The position numbers were made by a program, and so were the translations under genes. Positions 34,756-44,172 of a stretch of 47,013 nucleotides of DNA are shown here, piece after piece (the stretch's first letter is position 1; every line of letters starts with the position of its first letter). The notes below the pieces were generated by a model. That model saw nothing but the letters and a program-made list of their open reading frames with translations, ran no database searches and had not been told where the DNA came from. This DNA comes from Gammaproteobacteria bacterium (GTDB lineage: Bacteria > Pseudomonadota > Gammaproteobacteria > JAKEHO01). The stretch is from positions 1 to 47,013 of the forward strand of contig JAPUIX010000058.1 of NCBI GenBank assembly GCA_027296625.1, given 5' to 3'.

Positions 34756-35946
34756 TTATTGTTGGGGCAGGACCAAGGATTCGGATTTTGCTTCTGACTC
34801 CAGAGGCTTGATGAGGTCATCCAAATGCTTGGTAAGTATGGCGATCTTGAACTCGGGGATGACAAAGGCCCAATCAGATAGCACTTCGTTTAGCGTCGCG
34901 ACTTCTTGTTCCACTTCTTCCTTGCTCTTAAGTCTATGTCGTGTTTCCTCTTCATTGGGCACTTCAGTGTTCTTGCCGGGCCCCTTGGGCGCGGCGCTTA
35001 TGTCGCCTTCGCTAGCGGGCACATCATCGGCTTCGATCGCCGGCACAGCAGACTCGTCGAAAGCAAACTCAAACGTTGAATAACTCTTAGTGTCTACGTC
35101 ACGTGTGGTGATTGTCGCAATGAGGCCGTCGAACGTCGTTACCGTCGTAACGACACTCTCGCTCGCCGGTGGGAGGTTACTTCTTGCGTCGACATCATCC
35201 AGGCGAAACTCTTCCAATGCAGTAGCCAGGCTGTTGAGCGCAACCTGGGACTTTAATTTCATGCCGTCCGGGATGTCGGTGAGCGTATAGTCTTTCTCAT
35301 CCGTGCTCGCTCGGCTGATCGTCACCTGATTCCCGTCTGGATGTTTAGCAGTCACTTCCCGGACTCGACCTGAAGCAATATCGACAATGTCCGGGTTCAG
35401 CCAGCTTGTCACCGTCGCATCAATATCTAGATCACCTTCAACCAGTAGGGCCTGGGGTGTATCCGCCTTGCGCACGTAGAGCGCGGGTGGGCCAGTTCCT
35501 GTTCTGGTCAATCGATCTTTCCCTACGATGATCGAACCCATGATCTTTCCTTCCCGGTCTTTGAGTGTGATAAGGATCGACTTGGAATCTTCATCATCCA
35601 CATCCTTCACACCGAGCCGCGAATAAAGGCTGGGGTTCCTCGTTTTTCCTTCCAGCACACGAAGTTGTGCCATGCCCACAATGCTGGCTTTTACCTTCTC
35701 GAATAGCGCGGGATAGCCACCCGAACTCTCGATCACCCATCCATCACCCTGTTGTGTGAGCGTGACACCAGCGTTTCTTGTGCGGACTTCGACACGGGCG
35801 ACATCATTGATGTTGGGCATTAATTCCGGGAAGAGGATTGCTTTATCCAGTTCGGTTTGCGGTGCGCGCTGATAGACGATGATCGCAGCGGCAATAATCA
35901 CTACTACTGTAACAACCGTGAGAGTGAGAAAGGTGCTTTTCTTCAT
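34756..35946 (-). CDS. DUF4340-domain membrane-anchored protein
   Basis: The 396-residue protein has one N-terminal membrane segment (about 5-25). A long soluble, probably periplasmic, region of repeated beta-type modules follows (for example V-T-L-T-Q-Q-G-D-G-W-V-I-E and LYSRLGVKDVDDEDSKSI), typical of DUF4340. An acidic, Pro-rich linker lies at about 300-330, followed by a helical tail. DUF4340 proteins accompany Gld-type ABC transporters in many bacteria, and their role is unknown. It is the last gene of a four-gene minus-strand operon, starting 27 bases after the GldG-like gene. Confidence 0.85.
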   Translation of the reverse strand: MKKSTFLTLTVVTVVVIIAAAIIVYQRAPQTELDKAILFPELMPNINDVARVEVRTRNAGVTLTQQGDGWVIESSGGYPALFEKVKASIVGMAQLRVLEGKTRNPSLYSRLGVKDVDDEDSKSILITLKDREGKIMGSIIVGKDRLTRTGTGPPALYVRKADTPQALLVEGDLDIDATVTSWLNPDIVDIASGRVREVTAKHPDGNQVTISRASTDEKDYTLTDIPDGMKLKSQVALNSLATALEEFRLDDVDARSNLPPASESVVTTVTTFDGLIATITTRDVDTKSYSTFEFAFDESAVPAIEADDVPASEGDISAAPKGPGKNTEVPNEEETRHRLKSKEEVEQEVATLNEVLSDWAFVIPEFKIAILTKHLDDLIKPLESEAKSESLVLPQQ

Positions 35947-35973
35947 AGCGATATCCCTAATCGGCGCGATACG

Positions 35974-37860
35974 CTATGCGCGGCGATGTGTCCGATAGAG
36001 CCATACACCGATGGCAATGAGTCCAATGAGCAACGGAATGAGACCAATATTGATAAAGCGTAGCTGAGCGCCTAATCTTTCGATGTTTTTTTGCAGGTCA
36101 TGCTGCACGGCGCGCAGATCCTTGCGGACTGTTAGTTGCTCCTGACGAAATTTTTCAAGTTCCTGAGCCTGTGCGGGGCTGAGAATAAGCGAGCTGTCTG
36201 TCCCTTGTTTTTGCTGTAGTTCCGTGATCTTTCGTTCTGTTTCCTCAAGCTTGGTCTGGAGAGCGTGTTCCTGGTCACGGAAACGCGTTTCTGCTTCGCG
36301 TCTGATGTCCTCCACCCGTTCGAAAGGTCTGGCGTGTTTGCCGCGGCTACGCAGGCTGATAAGGTCATCGCTTCCCCCGAGATTTTCCAGGGCGTTGATC
36401 ACAAAATCTCCATTGTTTGCTATCGGTTGGGGAACGCGCATCCCGTAGAAATTTTGGATCTGTACCCAGAATTGGTCGCTTAGCATGTCAGTGTCAGCGA
36501 CAACGATGAGATTAACTGGTTCTGCAGACTCGCTGATAAAGTTTGGGTCTTCGGTTGCTTCATCCTCGTCGTCTTCCTTTGGTTTTCCATCTGGGAATGC
36601 GGTTTTGACCGTGCCACTGATCCTTCCTGCGAGCGTAAGCTTTTTGCCTTCCGGCTTGTAGGACTTGAGGAGCACGGTGGGATCACGTTGGAAGATAACG
36701 CCGTCCCGTTCCATCTTCATAGATCGTTCTCCCGTCTCAATGAGTGGGATAAACTCAATTTCCGCGTCCTCCTTTTTCTGAAGGATTCCTGTGCTCCCAA
36801 CATTCATAACGGTCAGCTCGCTTGTCACGAAGTCATCCGAGTTGAAGTTGTCGGAGGTCAGCCGGAGCCATGGGAGGTACTCTATTTCCTGTGGCCCGCG
36901 GGGGCCGATGTGTTGCACTCGAATTGCTGCGTCCAGATCTCCTGCAATCTTGCCGTCGACAAGTTCCAGGCCCCATGCATCAAACAAGGTCTGGAGGTCT
37001 GAGCTGCGTTCGGGTAGCGCCATCGGATTACGAGGATCGGGCCGTGCATCGTCGGCCTCTGAGAGGGGGTCAACGAAGATGATCGCCTTACCACCCTTCA
37101 GTACGAATTGCTCGATGGCATATAGTGTCTGGTCATTAACATTCTTGGGGTGGACAACCATCAGCACGTCTACGTCATCATCGATCTCTCGAGTTTGCGA
37201 GCCAAGATTGCGCACGTTGAAGAATTCCATCATTGCTGACGTAATCGCCCAAGGTGGGGCTGGTCGTGGCGGGGGACTTATCTGATCCCGACTCGCGCCA
37301 AATAGAGGTAGAGGACTTAATATGGCCACGACCCGCTTTTTTGGGTTGGCAAGGTCATAGATTAATCGGGTTAGGTCGTATTCCAGCGATGCTTCTTTGT
37401 TTGGCCGGAAGAACGGAACAATGGCCTCATCATCGGTGGAGTTGGTTCCCACTAAGCCAAAGTATGCAAGGTCACCGGCTGAGTTGACTGGCACGGTTTG
37501 CAGTCCATAGGCTACTGCTTGATCTTCCTCTTCAGAGAAAGGCTCAACGTCAAAAATCGTGAGCTTCAATTTACCATTGGCGTGTGCAACGTACTCTCCA
37601 AGCAAGTCTCGAACGCGAATTCCATAGTTCAGCAGAAGCGGAAATCCGCTAAATTGTCTTTCCGAGAAGTAGAATCTGAGGTTGATCGGCTCATCCAGGC
37701 TGTTAAGGATGTTTATCGTTCCTTCGGATAGGGTAAATAGCTTGTTATTGGTTAGGTCGAGCCGCTGAGTGGTGAATGTTGCGTTTGACAGTATGTTTAT
37801 GGCTATGAAGAGCCCTGCCGCAAGTACTAGACTTGTCGCAGTCAATAATTTTCTGTTCAT
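35974..37860 (-). CDS. GldG-like ABC transporter auxiliary protein
   Basis: The 628-residue protein has membrane segments at the N-terminus (about 7-27) and near the C-terminus (about 600-622), flanking a large periplasmic region. That region reads as the ABC-transporter-auxiliary fold of the GldG family: LTNNKLFTLSEGT, the FDVEPFSEEEDQA strand and VMVVHPKNVNDQTLYAIEQFVLKGGK. A coiled coil (about 520-600, rich in Glu, Gln and Arg) precedes the last helix. GldG works with GldA and GldF in Bacteroidetes gliding, but homologues occur widely in non-gliding bacteria with unknown substrates. Confidence 0.87.
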   Translation of the reverse strand: MNRKLLTATSLVLAAGLFIAINILSNATFTTQRLDLTNNKLFTLSEGTINILNSLDEPINLRFYFSERQFSGFPLLLNYGIRVRDLLGEYVAHANGKLKLTIFDVEPFSEEEDQAVAYGLQTVPVNSAGDLAYFGLVGTNSTDDEAIVPFFRPNKEASLEYDLTRLIYDLANPKKRVVAILSPLPLFGASRDQISPPPRPAPPWAITSAMMEFFNVRNLGSQTREIDDDVDVLMVVHPKNVNDQTLYAIEQFVLKGGKAIIFVDPLSEADDARPDPRNPMALPERSSDLQTLFDAWGLELVDGKIAGDLDAAIRVQHIGPRGPQEIEYLPWLRLTSDNFNSDDFVTSELTVMNVGSTGILQKKEDAEIEFIPLIETGERSMKMERDGVIFQRDPTVLLKSYKPEGKKLTLAGRISGTVKTAFPDGKPKEDDEDEATEDPNFISESAEPVNLIVVADTDMLSDQFWVQIQNFYGMRVPQPIANNGDFVINALENLGGSDDLISLRSRGKHARPFERVEDIRREAETRFRDQEHALQTKLEETERKITELQQKQGTDSSLILSPAQAQELEKFRQEQLTVRKDLRAVQHDLQKNIERLGAQLRFINIGLIPLLIGLIAIGVWLYRTHRRA

Positions 37861-37877
37861 CTCGTTCTGATTTTTCC

Positions 37878-38612
37878 TTATGCTGCTTTTTTTATCTCAA
37901 TTGCAACGATGTTGGCGTACAACCAAAAGCAGATCAGCGTTGCGAAGTAAATGACATCACGAATGTCAATCACGCCTTTTTTAATGGATTCGAAATGAGT
38001 AAAAAAGCTGAATGAACTGATGACATTTACAATGGCCTGTGGTGCCCAGCCCCGAAAAAAGTCGACCACAAGGGGGAAACCGCTCATGATGAAACAAAAA
38101 GAGATTACGACGCTCACCACAAACGCAATAACCTGGCTTTTTGTGAGAGCTGAAATACACGAGCCTATTGCCAGAAAACTGCCTGCCATCAAGAGGCTAC
38201 CGAAGTAGCCTGCAAGGATGACTGTATTATCTGGATTGCCCAGGTAGTTCACCGTCATCCACATTGGAAAGGTCAAAGCCAATGCGACCGCCGTGAATGC
38301 CCAAGCTGCGAGAAATTTGCCAATCACCGCTTGCGGTAACGTAATGGGCAGTGTTATCAATAATTCAATCGTGCCGGTTTTTAGTTCTTCTGACCAAAGT
38401 CGCATTGCAATTGCTGGCATCAAAAAAAGATAGAGCCAGAGATGGAAGCGGAAGAATGGTTCAAGATCGGCTTGGTTACGTTCATAAAAGGCACCAAGAT
38501 AGAACGTAAAAATGCCGGTTAGAAAAAGAAAGATCACGATAAAGACATAGGCTACAGGTGTAGCGAAATATCCGGTGAGTTCACGCTTGAAAATGGCAAT
38601 AATGCTTCTCAT
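37878..38612 (-). CDS. ABC transporter permease, ABC-2/GldF-like
   Basis: The 244-residue protein has six hydrophobic segments, starting with IAIFKRELTGYFATPVAYVF, an N-terminus common to GldF and other ABC-2 permeases. LWSEELKTGTIELLITLPI is the cytoplasmic loop that contacts the ATPase in this family. It lies between the ATPase gene (24 bases) and the GldG-like gene, so it is the membrane core of this exporter. Substrate unknown. Confidence 0.9.
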   Translation of the reverse strand: MRSIIAIFKRELTGYFATPVAYVFIVIFLFLTGIFTFYLGAFYERNQADLEPFFRFHLWLYLFLMPAIAMRLWSEELKTGTIELLITLPITLPQAVIGKFLAAWAFTAVALALTFPMWMTVNYLGNPDNTVILAGYFGSLLMAGSFLAIGSCISALTKSQVIAFVVSVVISFCFIMSGFPLVVDFFRGWAPQAIVNVISSFSFFTHFESIKKGVIDIRDVIYFATLICFWLYANIVAIEIKKAA

Positions 38613-38636
38613 GATACTTGTGCCTTGCCTTCTTTG

Positions 38637-39581
38637 TTAAGACTCGGTGGTAATAATGCGGAACACCTCGTCCAGTCGTCCAGCCTCGACGCGCATTTCG
38701 GTAATGACCCATCCATTCGAGTGCACACAGTCACTCACGACCGAAACAATTGATTGCCCATTCTCGGGGACAACCACCAGATGAGTTGTACCATCGATGC
38801 GTGCAAGTTCCTCCAGTGATGCAACATTTTTAAGACCCGCAAGCTTTGCCTTGTCCTCTTCCGTGAGCTCTGACTTTATTGTTAATGAGACAGCGTTATG
38901 GAAACGGGACTTCGCTGCAAGTTCTTCGGGGCTGCCATCAAAAAGAAGATTCCCATTGGAAATGATGATGGCTCGCGTGCAAACAGAATCTACTTCCTCA
39001 AGGATGTGAGTAGAGATAACGATGGCTTTATCTTTCGCCATCTCAGTAATCAAGGTCCTCACCTCATATTTCTGATTAGGGTCCAATCCGTCAGTTGGTT
39101 CGTCCAGGACAAGGACCTCCGGGTCATGCAACAAAGCCTGTGCAAGCCCGACACGACGTTTGTAACCCTTGGACAGCGTCTCGATGCGCTGATCCATCAC
39201 CGACTCTAGTCGGATTTTTCTTACCACATCGTTTATACGGCTTTCCTTATATTGGCCGTTCAGACCACGAATCGCGGCGATAAAGTTGAGAAACGAAGTC
39301 GGTGTCATCTCCCCGTACAGGGGTGCTCCCTCCGGGAGATAGCCAATTCGTTCCTTTACTTGGATGGGTTCATCGATGACGTCGTGGCCACAGACGGTAA
39401 CCGTACCGCTGGTGGGTTCTAGAAACCCCGTTATCATCTTCATGGTGGTGGACTTCCCTGCGCCGTTCGGGCCCAGGAAGCCAAGTACCTCGCCGTAGGC
39501 CACCCTGAACGACATATCACGAACGGCGTGCAAAGGGCCGAATCGTTTATTCAGCTTGTTGGTTTCAATCGCAATTTTCAT
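38637..39581 (-). CDS. ABC transporter ATP-binding protein, GldA-like
   Basis: The 314-residue ATPase shows Walker A GPNGAGKST (37-45), Q-loop YLPEGAPLYGEMT, signature LSKGYKRRVGLAQAL, Walker B VLVLDEPTDGLDP and the switch His in VISTHILEEV. A C-terminal domain of about 90 residues follows, as in GldA and other ABC-2 exporter ATPases. It is the first gene of the operon, so its promoter should lie within 39582-39908 on the minus strand. Confidence 0.93.
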   Translation of the reverse strand: MKIAIETNKLNKRFGPLHAVRDMSFRVAYGEVLGFLGPNGAGKSTTMKMITGFLEPTSGTVTVCGHDVIDEPIQVKERIGYLPEGAPLYGEMTPTSFLNFIAAIRGLNGQYKESRINDVVRKIRLESVMDQRIETLSKGYKRRVGLAQALLHDPEVLVLDEPTDGLDPNQKYEVRTLITEMAKDKAIVISTHILEEVDSVCTRAIIISNGNLLFDGSPEELAAKSRFHNAVSLTIKSELTEEDKAKLAGLKNVASLEELARIDGTTHLVVVPENGQSIVSVVSDCVHSNGWVITEMRVEAGRLDEVFRIITTES

Positions 39582-39908
39582 AAAGGTGTCGAGCTAGTGT
39601 TTGTCCAAATTTTCCGTTTGCGCAACAGGCATCGGGAAGGGCGACCTGAAGATTGAGTATTGTGACGGTGGCCCCGCCAGAGTGCTAGCTTTCATGGATT
39701 CCTGCCATAAGGGCAAACTACAGGTTGGACGGAAACCAATCTAATGAAAGTGGGGGTTTCGGCGCGATCATTCTCCACAGAATTCTTTGCCAGTCAATCT
39801 GCCACAAACAGGGGGTGTTGCACAAAAGGACCTTTCCACCCTGGTGATCCCTGACGGCTCCTTTGTTTCTGGAAGAGGGAATTCAAAGTGCTTGGATGTT
39901 GGGATCAA
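39582..39908. other. Intergenic region between two minus-strand operons
   Basis: The region holds the 3' side of the speA operon and the upstream side of the Gld-type operon. A plus-strand frame at 39787-39999 runs into the dehydrogenase gene and has no support. On the minus strand, a CAATAC-like -10 occurs near 39660 without a good -35. I saw no strong hairpin terminator. Confidence 0.45.
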
Positions 39909-40808
39909 TCACAAAGGGCGCTCTTTCTTTGGCCCGGATGCGTCGCTCTGCTGCTTTGCCTTCAATCGGAAAAGGGCTGAGATGTCCTCATCTCTGTGAT
40001 CGGATTCCATTAACTGCTGGTAGTGATGTAGGGTCATTTCGACGATGGCCAAGGGGGCGCCGCCCACGTTTTTAGCCATGTCACGGCAGATTTCAAGATC
40101 TTTGTGGTGCAGGCTTACCTTGAATCCGGGCTGAAACTCACCTGCCAGCATGCTCTTACCCCGATGGCTCAAAAACCAATTACCGGCCGCACCGCTCGCC
40201 ACAACGTCGATGACTCTATCCATGCTGAGCCCCATGGCTTGACCAAAGGCCAGGGCTTCGGTGACCGCTTGGTTGATTCCAGCTGCCATGATCTGATTGA
40301 CGGCTTTAGCGGCCTGGCCAGAACCTTGCGGGCCCATGTGGATAATTGTGGTTGCAACGGCCGCAAGGGTCTCTCGAATGCGATCGAGCGCATTCGCATC
40401 CCCGCCAATCATCATCGCGAGGGTTCCCTTCTTTGCTCCTTCGACGCCGCCAGAGACAGGGCAGTCAAGGAAAGCAGCGCCGCGTTCGCGAAGCCTTTTA
40501 GCCACCTCCTTTGCCGTCTCTGCGCTGACCGTGGAGGTGTCAGCCACGACGGTACCGGTGCGTGTTGTTGGGAGCAGCGCCTCGATTACGCTTTTGACGT
40601 CCGCATCGCGCGATACCGATGTGATAATGAGCTCGCAACGCTCGGCAAGCTCGGCGGGCGTTTCGCAAAGCAGTACGCCGGTGTCCATTGCCACCCGCTC
40701 AGCCTTCTCCCGAGTCCGGTTCCACACCGCAACTAGATGACCTGCTTTATGCAGGTTGAATGCCATGGGCGCCCCCATGGCGCCAAGACCAATAACACCC
40801 GTTTTCAT
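39909..40808 (-). CDS. Beta-hydroxyacid dehydrogenase (GarR/HIBADH family)
   Basis: This family oxidises 3-hydroxyisobutyrate, tartronate semialdehyde (in reverse), glyoxylate-type or similar acids with NAD(P). The 299 residues show the Rossmann motif GLGAMGAPM (7-15), then ADTSTVS (89-95), the substrate motif DCPVSGG (115-121), and the catalytic Lys 168 and Asn 171 in GSGQAAKAVNQI. VWNRTREKA after strand 2 (Arg rather than Asp) suggests NADP(H). The substrate cannot be fixed. The ATG overlaps the speA stop (ATGA), so expression is probably coupled to speA. Confidence 0.9.
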   Translation of the reverse strand: MKTGVIGLGAMGAPMAFNLHKAGHLVAVWNRTREKAERVAMDTGVLLCETPAELAERCELIITSVSRDADVKSVIEALLPTTRTGTVVADTSTVSAETAKEVAKRLRERGAAFLDCPVSGGVEGAKKGTLAMMIGGDANALDRIRETLAAVATTIIHMGPQGSGQAAKAVNQIMAAGINQAVTEALAFGQAMGLSMDRVIDVVASGAAGNWFLSHRGKSMLAGEFQPGFKVSLHHKDLEICRDMAKNVGGAPLAIVEMTLHHYQQLMESDHRDEDISALFRLKAKQQSDASGPKKERPL

Positions 40809-42751
40809 TGCGTTGTGCCCTCAACCCGGTGTTCCAGATAGGTATAGCCGCCGAGGCCCTCGTTCAATGCCGCAAGGTATCGATCGCGCTCCTCGGGAGA
40901 CAGCTCTGCCGCAGCGACTCGTTCGCGATAGGTACGTTTGAGGTCCGCGGCGTTGATATGCACCGAGCTCAGCACCTCGGCAACCGTGTCGCCACGTTGC
41001 GGGTCAGTGAAGCGGTACCTACCATTAGACGCCACTTCCACGTTGACCGAATGGGTGTCACCAAAAAGGTTGTGCATGTCCCCCAGAATTTCTTGGTACG
41101 CCCCGAGAAGAAAGATACCCAGCAGATACGGTTCGTCCTTTTGCAATGCATGGATCGGCAAGCTGGTCTCCAAGCCTTCGCTGTCCACGTAAAAGTCGAT
41201 GCGGCCATCCGAATCACAGGTAAGATCCTGAATCCTGGCCCGCTCTGTTGGCTGCTCATTGAGGCGTTGCAGGGGCACGATTGGGAACACCTGTTGAATT
41301 GCCCAGGTGTCGGGCATGGACTGGAACAATGAAAAATTGCAGAAGTACTTGTTAGCCAGTTTCTCGTCCAGTTCTTTGAGTGCTTCTCGATGTTTCGGCA
41401 AAGTATTGTCAAGCGCGTCGCGAACCGCCCGGCAAATTACGTTGTAAAGGTGCTCAACGCGGGCACGCTGAGCCAGATTCAGGATCCCATGGTTAAACAT
41501 CTCCCTCGCCTCAACGAGCCAATTGTCTGCTTCATGGTAGACCTCCAAGGCACGCCCCGGCTTCAATGACTGCAATGCCTGCCAAAGGTCCTTGACGATC
41601 TGAGGTTCGTCAGGCTTAGGCGGATCAGTGATTGATATGCTGGAAGTGTTTTCAATATCGATCACGTTTGTAATAAGCATCGCATGATGGGCCGTCATGG
41701 CACGGCCTGACTCGGTGACGATATGAGGATGGGGCAGATCCTCCTTCTTGCAGATCTCAGCTAGCGCGTGAACCACGTTGTTAGCATACTCCTGAATGCT
41801 ATAGTCCATGGAACAGAAGTTTTGTGACTGGGTACCGTCATAGTCCACGCCCAATCCACCACCGACATCTACGCTGACTACGTTGACACCCAGCCTGCGA
41901 AGTTCTGCATAGTACCGGGCGCCCTCGCGCAAGGCGCGCTGAATATCGCGAATACTGGGGACCTGCGACCCGATGTGAAAGTGCATCATCTGCAAGGTGT
42001 GTAACAGACCTGCAGCGTTAAGACGTTTGATAACCTGACAAACTTGGTCGGCAAGGAGTCCAAACTTTGACTTTTCGCCGCCTGTATTCTGCCAGTTGCC
42101 AGTACCAATGGATGATAGACGCAGACGTACACCGAGCAGGGGATCTATCCCGGCCTGCGATGCTTCGTTAATGATGAGCTCAAGTTCTGAAAGCTTTTCT
42201 ACAACAATGTAGATTCGAAGCCCCAAGCGCATTCCAATCAGAGCGAGCTGGATATAGCTTTGATCTTTGTAGCCATTGCAGATGATCGTCCCGCTGCTTG
42301 GTGCCAGCGCGAGTGCCGCCATCAGTTCGGGCTTGCTTCCCACTTCGAGGGAAACGCGATCGGCGCCGCATTTGAGGATCTGATCGATGATATGACGCTG
42401 CTGATTAACTTTTATGGGATAAGCGGCTGTGTAAGAAGCCTCGTAACCCGATTTCCTCATCGCTTCGGCAAAGGCATCACATAATATGTGGACTCGATGG
42501 TGAAGAATGTCGGTAAAGCGTACGAGCACTGGATAAGATTGCCCGGATCTATTGAGCTCATCTGCAATCTCAAAGAGGTCGATCTCGGGTCCTTTCTGCC
42601 GCCCCTTTGGTCGGACGATCAAATGCCCGTCTTTGCTAATGTCGAAATAACCGTCACCCCACTGCGCAATGTTGTAGAGTTCGCGCGAGCGCCCTGCGTC
42701 CCAGTTTTGGGTTACCCCGCCGCCTTTCGATTGGATCTGATGCACCTTCAA
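40805..42751 (-). CDS. speA: Biosynthetic arginine decarboxylase
   Basis: SpeA decarboxylates arginine to agmatine, the first step of one putrescine route. From TTG 42751 it has 648 residues (E. coli has 658). YNIAQWGDGYFDI marks the true N-terminus, with the PLP lysine Lys 114 in YPIKVNQ, then CNGYKDQSYI, GEKSKFGL, MHFHIGSQVPSI, VDVGGGLGVDYDG, TESGRAMTAHH and TCDSDGRID. A longer frame to 43051 runs across the 3' end of the M20 gene; the extra residues look random, so I rejected it. TTG 42751 has AAAGGA eight bases upstream and overlaps the M20 stop; GTG 42745 is an alternative. Confidence 0.95.
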   Translation of the reverse strand: MKVHQIQSKGGGVTQNWDAGRSRELYNIAQWGDGYFDISKDGHLIVRPKGRQKGPEIDLFEIADELNRSGQSYPVLVRFTDILHHRVHILCDAFAEAMRKSGYEASYTAAYPIKVNQQRHIIDQILKCGADRVSLEVGSKPELMAALALAPSSGTIICNGYKDQSYIQLALIGMRLGLRIYIVVEKLSELELIINEASQAGIDPLLGVRLRLSSIGTGNWQNTGGEKSKFGLLADQVCQVIKRLNAAGLLHTLQMMHFHIGSQVPSIRDIQRALREGARYYAELRRLGVNVVSVDVGGGLGVDYDGTQSQNFCSMDYSIQEYANNVVHALAEICKKEDLPHPHIVTESGRAMTAHHAMLITNVIDIENTSSISITDPPKPDEPQIVKDLWQALQSLKPGRALEVYHEADNWLVEAREMFNHGILNLAQRARVEHLYNVICRAVRDALDNTLPKHREALKELDEKLANKYFCNFSLFQSMPDTWAIQQVFPIVPLQRLNEQPTERARIQDLTCDSDGRIDFYVDSEGLETSLPIHALQKDEPYLLGIFLLGAYQEILGDMHNLFGDTHSVNVEVASNGRYRFTDPQRGDTVAEVLSSVHINAADLKRTYRERVAAAELSPEERDRYLAALNEGLGGYTYLEHRVEGTTQ

Positions 42752-44172
42752 TGGGTTTGTCCTTTCATGTAGTGATCGGCAAGCACGTTGGCCACGCAGC
42801 AGGTCAGCCTTTTCGCCGTTGGTATATGCAGGAACTCGTTGGGGCCGTGTGCATTTGATTGGGGTCCCAACACGCCGGTTACAAGAAACTGTGCCTCTGG
42901 AAATCGCTCGCCCAACATTCCCATAAAAGGAATTGAGCTGCCTTCTCCCATGTAGATGGCCGGTTTGCCAAAGTAGGTACGGGAGGCTCGATCGAGCGAC
43001 TCCTCCAGCCATGGAGCGAGCTGTGGGGCATGCCAGCCCGAGGCGCTCCAATCCGGCTCAAACGTGACATTGGCACCATGGGGTGGATCTTTTTCCAGGA
43101 TTTCCGTCAGCGCTTGGGCAGCCATCTTGGCGTCGCAAGTCGGTGGCAGGCGCAAGGAGAGTTTCACGGCAGTCAACGGACGCAACACGTTGCCGGCATT
43201 TTTAAGTGACGGCAGTCCGTCTGCACCGATGATGGAAAGTACAGGACGCCACGTTCGATTCAAAATAAGCTCCCTCGCGTCGTCCGAGGCGGGTTTAGCG
43301 CCATTCTGGAATGGGAACTTGTGGTACGCTGCCTTTCCTAAAACTTCCGCTGCAAAGGTAGCCTGCTCTACGCGCTTTTTGGGAATTTCCACGTAGAACG
43401 CATCGGGCAGTATTCTGCCTGTCTTATCATCTTCCAGACGACTGAGCAGGTTTCTAACGATTCGAAAGCTTGACGGTACGATACCGCTTGCATCGCCTGA
43501 GTGCACGCCTTCGGTGAGGATCTGCACGGTAAGGTTGCCGCCGACAAGTCCTCTAAGTGAGGTGGTACACCACAATTGCTCGTAGTTTCCGCAGCCCGAA
43601 TCCAAGCAGATCACGAGGCTCGGCCTTCCAATGCGATCGGAAAGCAGATCGATATAGTGTGGCAAGTCATAACTGCCACTCTCCTCGCATGCCTCAATAA
43701 TGACGATGCATCGCGCGTGGGGGATCTGGTGTTTCTTTAGTGCCTGAATTGCTATGAGACTCGCGAACATTGCGTAGCCATCGTCCGCTCCACCCCGGCC
43801 GTATAGTCTTTCCCCATCAAGCACCGGTTCCCATGGCCCCAAACCTTCTCGCCATCCAGTCATTTCCGGTTGTTTGTCTAGATGGCCGTAAAGTAACACG
43901 CAGTCATCGGAGTCGCTTGCGATGTCCATAAACATTAGCGGCGTCCGACCAGGCAAGCGGATCACCTCAAGGTCCATATCATCCATACCCCGCTGGTTGC
44001 ACCAAGCTTCAAACTGCGCGACGGCTTTGTCTATATAGCCATGCGCCTGCCATTCGGGATCGAAAAGTGGGGATTTATTGGGGATGCGGATGTAATCGAT
44101 GAGTTCCGGGACAGCAGAGGTATCCCAGCTCGGCTCGACGAACTCCTGGATCTTGGTGCTTACCACGGGCAA
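42748..44172 (-). CDS. M20-family metallopeptidase (dipeptidase or carboxypeptidase-like)
   Basis: The 474-residue protein is a cytoplasmic M20 metallopeptidase without a signal peptide. Metal and catalytic residues can be read: His 97 and Asp 99 in YGHLDK, Asp 130 in GRGGADDGYA, Glu 163 and Glu 164 in EACEESGS, an Asp in CLDSGCGN, and a final His in NAHGPNEF. The dimerisation domain lies between. M20 enzymes cleave dipeptides or N-acyl amino acids. The substrate is unknown, but coupling to speA suggests it might free arginine or a related compound. It is the first gene of the operon. Confidence 0.9.
   Translation of the reverse strand: MPVVSTKIQEFVEPSWDTSAVPELIDYIRIPNKSPLFDPEWQAHGYIDKAVAQFEAWCNQRGMDDMDLEVIRLPGRTPLMFMDIASDSDDCVLLYGHLDKQPEMTGWREGLGPWEPVLDGERLYGRGGADDGYAMFASLIAIQALKKHQIPHARCIVIIEACEESGSYDLPHYIDLLSDRIGRPSLVICLDSGCGNYEQLWCTTSLRGLVGGNLTVQILTEGVHSGDASGIVPSSFRIVRNLLSRLEDDKTGRILPDAFYVEIPKKRVEQATFAAEVLGKAAYHKFPFQNGAKPASDDARELILNRTWRPVLSIIGADGLPSLKNAGNVLRPLTAVKLSLRLPPTCDAKMAAQALTEILEKDPPHGANVTFEPDWSASGWHAPQLAPWLEESLDRASRTYFGKPAIYMGEGSSIPFMGMLGERFPEAQFLVTGVLGPQSNAHGPNEFLHIPTAKRLTCCVANVLADHYMKGQTH
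42760..42765 (-). promoter_or_regulatory. Ribosome-binding site for the TTG start of speA
   Basis: AAAGGA on the minus strand, inside the last codons of the M20 gene, is eight bases before TTG 42751. This supports starting speA at the M20 stop codon. Confidence 0.45.

Noticed and set aside
40104-40736. 210-codon plus-strand frame
   Set aside because: Antisense shadow of the beta-hydroxyacid dehydrogenase, whose motifs are intact on the minus strand.
42752-43051. N-terminal extension of speA by about 100 residues
   Set aside because: It runs opposite to no gene but overlaps the 3' end of the M20 gene in another frame; the extra residues are low-quality and the SpeA homology begins after 42751.
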